Assembly (NCBI GenBank): GCA_902794155.1
Contig: CADBGN010000005.1
Span: 1 to 64,000, forward strand
Direction: 5' to 3'
DNA from: an uncultured Bacteroidia bacterium
GTDB taxonomy: Bacteria; Bacteroidota; Bacteroidia; Bacteroidales; F082
Length of the DNA stretch: 64,000 nt
The translations under genes and the position numbers were made by a program. Of the stretch, positions 60,442-64,000 are shown one piece after another. How positions within the stretch are numbered: the stretch's first letter is position 1; each line of letters begins with the position of its first letter. The notes beneath the pieces were generated by a model that saw nothing but the letters and a program-made list of their open reading frames with translations, did not search any database and was not told where the DNA came from.

Positions 60442-62478
60442 ATGGAACAAAAAAATAGTATTAACGAATTAGGTTTGAAAGCCATACCCGATTTGTATGG
60501 TAAGAACTTCTTTATACCAGACTATCAAAGGGGTTATCGCTGGGGCACACGACAGGTGGAGCAGCTTATGGATGACCTTTGCAGATTCTTCGATGACAAG
60601 GGTAAGGGGGAATTTTATTGTCTTCAGCCTATAGTAGTAAAGGAACTCACGGAGGACGAAAAGGCCACTTACGGGCTCCATTCTGACACGGACGATAACC
60701 GTTGGTATGAGGTTATAGATGGGCAGCAGCGTCTCACTACAATACGGATTATCCTTGCGTTGTTCAAGAACGTTCAGGGGCGCTTCAAGAATAAATTCAA
60801 TATCAAGTATAAGACTCGTCCTTCACTTGGTGAAATCTTTGACAAGTTCGTCTACGACTATGACAAGGACGAATATGGCATCACCGTAGATAATGAACAA
60901 AACCTTGATATAGATACATGGCACATACTACAAGCTGCAAAGTGTGTATTGGCATGGCTAAAGGAAGGTGAAGCGCAAGGAGTAGGACTTGATTACTTCA
61001 CAGGTATCTTCTTGCAGTTTTTTACCCAACAGAGAGGTTTGGAGGGAAAAAAGTCAGTTCAGGTTATCTGGTATGAATTGCGTGACAAAAGTGATCCGAA
61101 TGCCACTTTCAAACGTCTGAACGACAAGAAGGTGGCTCTTAATAATGCCGAACTTATCCGGGCGATGTTCCTTTCTGACTCCGCAGAATTTGAGTGCGAC
61201 GAGTCTGTAATAGATGGTTATCCTGAAGAAGTACAGGGCATCGTCAAAGAAAGAGAACAAGCCCGTAAACAATCTCACATTGTAGAGCAATGGGACATTA
61301 TTGAGAAGCAACTGCGTCAGCCAAATTTCTGGGCATTCGTTAAGGATGATGCATCAGACGAAGGTTACAGTTGCCGTATTGAGTATCTGTTTGACCTCAT
61401 CTCTAAAAAGAGCAAGAAGGAAAAAGACGAGCTTTATACCTATCTCCGATTTGACGATATGGTCACAAAACACGATGGTGTCAAAGGTCTTTGGGATTTG
61501 TGGGTTAAGGTGGAAAGTGACTTTGATACTTTGTTGTCGTGGTATCAGAAACGCGACTACTACCATAAGATTGGCTACCTTATAGCAGAGAAAGGGTCGA
61601 GCATTCTCTATGACCTACTTGAAATGTCAACGAAACAGACGAAGACTCGTTTTGACAAAAACATCAATTGGCTCATCAAAACCAATATGATGATAAATGT
61701 GGATGATGATATATACACATACAGTTACGATGAAGACAAGCAGAAATCAGCATTGAGCCGCATTCTTTTCTTCTATAACGTGGAGTCCACACGTATAGCG
61801 ATCACCCAAGACAACTTTCCATTTGAGTTGTATAAGAACGAGAGCTGGTCATTGGAACACATTCATGCCCAGAACTCCGAGCGCATAGATCGTACGGACA
61901 AGGCAAAGTGGGAAGAGTGGATGGACTTGAACACTGAGGCTCTCAAACGCCTTCAAACAAGATTTGGAGAGGGGCACTTATACGACCCGAGACCTGTTAT
62001 CCAGGTATTGGGAGAGAACAAGGAGAAAGTAAGGAGCAACACCTACGTGTTTGATAACTTCTCAAGGTGCTTCGACAGCGTGAACGACTATTACAACAAG
62101 ATGGCTTTAGCCGAAGGTGGCTCTCCTGAGATACATACCATATCCAATATGGCTTTGCTGAGTGGAAGCGTCAATGCATCTATCAGCAATTCTGTGTTTG
62201 AGGTAAAGCGTCAACTCATTATGGAGAAAGATGCAGGTGGTGAGTATATTCCATATTGCACCCGCCTTGTATTCTTGAAATATTACAACAAAGACAAGGA
62301 GGATTTCAGTGTTCAGCAGTCTTTCTACTGGAGTGAAAATGACAGAAAAAACTACCAGGCGAACATCGAAGAAGTTCTAAAAGATGTTTTGGCTGCAAAA
62401 GACCCAGAGGAAGAAGAAAAGAAAGTGATGGAGAAAGAAGAAAACGTAGCAAAAGAACAGGAGGTAACAAATGACTAA
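60442..62478 (+). CDS. DUF262/DUF1524 protein (GmrSD-like)
   Basis: This 678-residue protein has the DUF262 N-terminal domain: IPDYQRGYRWGTRQVEQL near residue 28, and IDGQQRLTTIRIIL near 93, the nucleotide-binding DGQQR signature. A C-terminal DUF1524-type HNH nuclease has WSLEHIHAQNSER (near 468-480) as the metal-binding motif. GmrSD, SspE and BrxU share this arrangement and cut modified or unmodified DNA with NTP control. A 65-base gap separates it from SIR2, and its end overlaps the next DUF262 gene by 8 bases. The last 60 residues are an acidic Glu/Lys tail. Confidence 0.9.
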   Translation: MEQKNSINELGLKAIPDLYGKNFFIPDYQRGYRWGTRQVEQLMDDLCRFFDDKGKGEFYCLQPIVVKELTEDEKATYGLHSDTDDNRWYEVIDGQQRLTTIRIILALFKNVQGRFKNKFNIKYKTRPSLGEIFDKFVYDYDKDEYGITVDNEQNLDIDTWHILQAAKCVLAWLKEGEAQGVGLDYFTGIFLQFFTQQRGLEGKKSVQVIWYELRDKSDPNATFKRLNDKKVALNNAELIRAMFLSDSAEFECDESVIDGYPEEVQGIVKEREQARKQSHIVEQWDIIEKQLRQPNFWAFVKDDASDEGYSCRIEYLFDLISKKSKKEKDELYTYLRFDDMVTKHDGVKGLWDLWVKVESDFDTLLSWYQKRDYYHKIGYLIAEKGSSILYDLLEMSTKQTKTRFDKNINWLIKTNMMINVDDDIYTYSYDEDKQKSALSRILFFYNVESTRIAITQDNFPFELYKNESWSLEHIHAQNSERIDRTDKAKWEEWMDLNTEALKRLQTRFGEGHLYDPRPVIQVLGENKEKVRSNTYVFDNFSRCFDSVNDYYNKMALAEGGSPEIHTISNMALLSGSVNASISNSVFEVKRQLIMEKDAGGEYIPYCTRLVFLKYYNKDKEDFSVQQSFYWSENDRKNYQANIEEVLKDVLAAKDPEEEEKKVMEKEENVAKEQEVTND

Positions 62479-64000
62479 CGATAGTATAGGACAGTTGAAT
62501 ACATTTCGTCAGTTACTTGACGAGGAGAAGAGTATAATCATCCCGAAGGTACAGCGCGACTACGCCTATGGTAGACAAGAGAAAAAGGTGCAGGATGTCC
62601 TTGACGGCATGCTTACCAGCATCATAGAGGCGGTTAGAGATGATTCCAACAATATCCTAGACTTTGTCTATGGTGGGTCATACGTCCATAAGAGCGACAA
62701 GAAGGCGGGTCTTATACCTCTTGATGGCCAGCAACGTCTTACAACTCTTTTCTTGCTTCATTTTTACGCTTCTTTACTTGGCGATAAGGATGGAAATCCT
62801 ATTGACCAGAAAGATGTAGAGATACTGACAAAGTTCAGATATGAAACCCGCCAGTCTGCGACTGAGTTCTGCACCAACCTTATTAGAAACATACGTCCCA
62901 ACCTGATAAAGAAATACAAACCAGAGAATAATAACATCAAGGCTCTCATAGTTGACGATGCCTTATACTTAAGCACATACGATAGTGATCCAACCATCAT
63001 GTCCATGCTCAACGTGCTGGACAAGATAGAGAAGAAATGTGCTGAACTTGGTGCGTTGTCTCTTAATCCATGTCTGTGGAAACGTTTTATGGAGAGGCGT
63101 AATATTGAATTCTATAAGTTGTCGCTCGACAACTTTGGACTTACAGATGACCTCTTCATCAAAATGAATGCTCGTGGTAAGAAGCTTACAGCGTTTGAGA
63201 TATTCAAGTCCGACATGATTGCCGCTGTCAAGAGGGTGGATGAGAAATTGAAAGATGAATTCTCGAAAGACATGGACACAAAATGGATTGATATTGTGTG
63301 GGACTATACAGACAAGACCATTAACGATAAACGCCAGCCTTTAGATATTACAAATGATGCCGACACGAAATACTCCATGTTGTTCCATAACATCTTCCGT
63401 GTTGAATACTATCGCCGTAATCTTGGCGCTGATGGTTTGGAAGAGCAAGACATTAACAGCATATTCAAGGATAGAGATGGCGTTACCGGCGTTATGGACA
63501 TGCTTGATACCCTTTGTTCAATACACAAGAATGGTGGATTCGATGCCCTTTGGTATAAATATTTCTACTTTAGTGAAGATGTTGTAGGAAACGATAATTT
63601 GATTAGACTTTTTTGGAAGCAGAAACAGTGTCCTGTTTTCGAACTTGCCATGCAGGGAGAACTCTCCGTACCAGAGGTTGTATATATGTACTCGATGTAT
63701 TTACTATACAAGAAGGGCAGTGATGAGAATACCATGAAGCGTTGCCTTAGAATAATCCGTAACTTGATAACAGCTAATGTCCGTGCCGTCGATGCCCGTA
63801 CAGACAAGCTGCCAGGTTTCCTTGAAGAAGTCAAGTATGTTGTTGACCATAATGGTTTAGATGCTTTCTATGACAAGGAAAGGGGATTGGTCATAGACGG
63901 AGATGTACACAAACTTGCCTTTTTACAAAACGCATGGAATGAGGAATATGCTAAGCAAAACTATCTGGATTCTAATAGTTATGAGAAGCTTCTCAGATAT
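62471..64000 (+). CDS. Second DUF262 protein (3' partial)
   Basis: The gene starts with ATG at 62471, inside the last codons of the previous gene, and runs off the right edge with at least 510 codons open. IIIPKVQRDYAYGRQ near residue 23 and LIPLDGQQRLTTLFLLHFY near 82 give the same DUF262 signature as the previous protein, and LFIKMNARGKKLTAFEIFK is near 230. The C-terminal nuclease domain, if present, lies outside the window. Two DUF262 proteins translated in tandem suggest a two-subunit enzyme. Confidence 0.88.
   Translation, partial: MTNDSIGQLNTFRQLLDEEKSIIIPKVQRDYAYGRQEKKVQDVLDGMLTSIIEAVRDDSNNILDFVYGGSYVHKSDKKAGLIPLDGQQRLTTLFLLHFYASLLGDKDGNPIDQKDVEILTKFRYETRQSATEFCTNLIRNIRPNLIKKYKPENNNIKALIVDDALYLSTYDSDPTIMSMLNVLDKIEKKCAELGALSLNPCLWKRFMERRNIEFYKLSLDNFGLTDDLFIKMNARGKKLTAFEIFKSDMIAAVKRVDEKLKDEFSKDMDTKWIDIVWDYTDKTINDKRQPLDITNDADTKYSMLFHNIFRVEYYRRNLGADGLEEQDINSIFKDRDGVTGVMDMLDTLCSIHKNGGFDALWYKYFYFSEDVVGNDNLIRLFWKQKQCPVFELAMQGELSVPEVVYMYSMYLLYKKGSDENTMKRCLRIIRNLITANVRAVDARTDKLPGFLEEVKYVVDHNGLDAFYDKERGLVIDGDVHKLAFLQNAWNEEYAKQNYLDSNSYEKLLRY

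Noticed and set aside
1..64000. CRISPR arrays, rRNA operons or complete tRNA genes
   Set aside because: No regularly spaced repeat array, no rRNA sequence and no full tRNA cloverleaf were found by reading both strands.

Overview
The window comes from a Bacteroidota chromosome, most likely order Bacteroidales. The evidence is a type IX secretion sorting domain on the first protein, a TANFOR-type surface protein, TAnnTTTG promoter boxes in front of many genes, and the Bacteroidota-restricted families DUF3871 and DUF3853. No rRNA or complete tRNA gene was found, and no CRISPR array.

Layout. (1) 1-6.2 kb: three envelope genes, namely the end of a large repeat adhesin, an outer-membrane barrel protein and a TANFOR-like protein. 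(2) 6.25-13.1 kb: a small integrated element with a tyrosine integrase, an unknown 550-aa protein, an excisionase-like HTH protein, a solitary Dam-type adenine methylase and a DUF3987-like ATPase, ending in an iteron-like cluster. No relaxase or structural phage gene is visible. (3) 13.2-26.4 kb: ordinary chromosomal genes (flavin reductase, DUF362 protein, glycosyltransferase, patatin, serine dehydratase) and a TolC/HlyD/ABC-2 efflux operon divergent from an AraC regulator. This block is bracketed by two broken pieces of what looks like a YolD/Y-family DNA polymerase locus, so it appears to be the product of a rearrangement. (4) 26.6-44 kb: a mosaic accessory region with an SF2-helicase-like protein, a radical SAM protein, two PD-(D/E)XK-like proteins, tandem paralogues, a truncated integrase, a serine recombinase with candidate sites, DUF3853, DUF3871, a metallopeptidase and several tiny ORFs. 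(5) 44.2-50.5 kb: an agmatine-deiminase/Sel1 fusion, a leucine-rich-repeat protein, an ADP-ribosylglycohydrolase operon and a two-gene cassette with a caspase-like protein. (6) 50.7 kb to the end: a collinear defence operon of SNF2-type helicase, 1650-aa Eco57I-type methylase, SIR2 protein and two DUF262 proteins, the last cut by the window edge.

Two observations stand out. One is the defence operon: its first two genes resemble the helicase/methylase pair of class 1 DISARM, but in this window they are joined to SIR2 and DUF262 genes rather than to drmA/drmB/drmC. The other is a roughly 380-nt intergenic region (29000-29386) closed by a perfect 14-bp stem. It contains at least six perfect hairpins, and two of their loops are complementary over nine bases, which suggests a large structured RNA between two genes of a helicase/radical SAM operon. 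Functions of individual genes below are inferred from motifs read by eye; no database search was possible.
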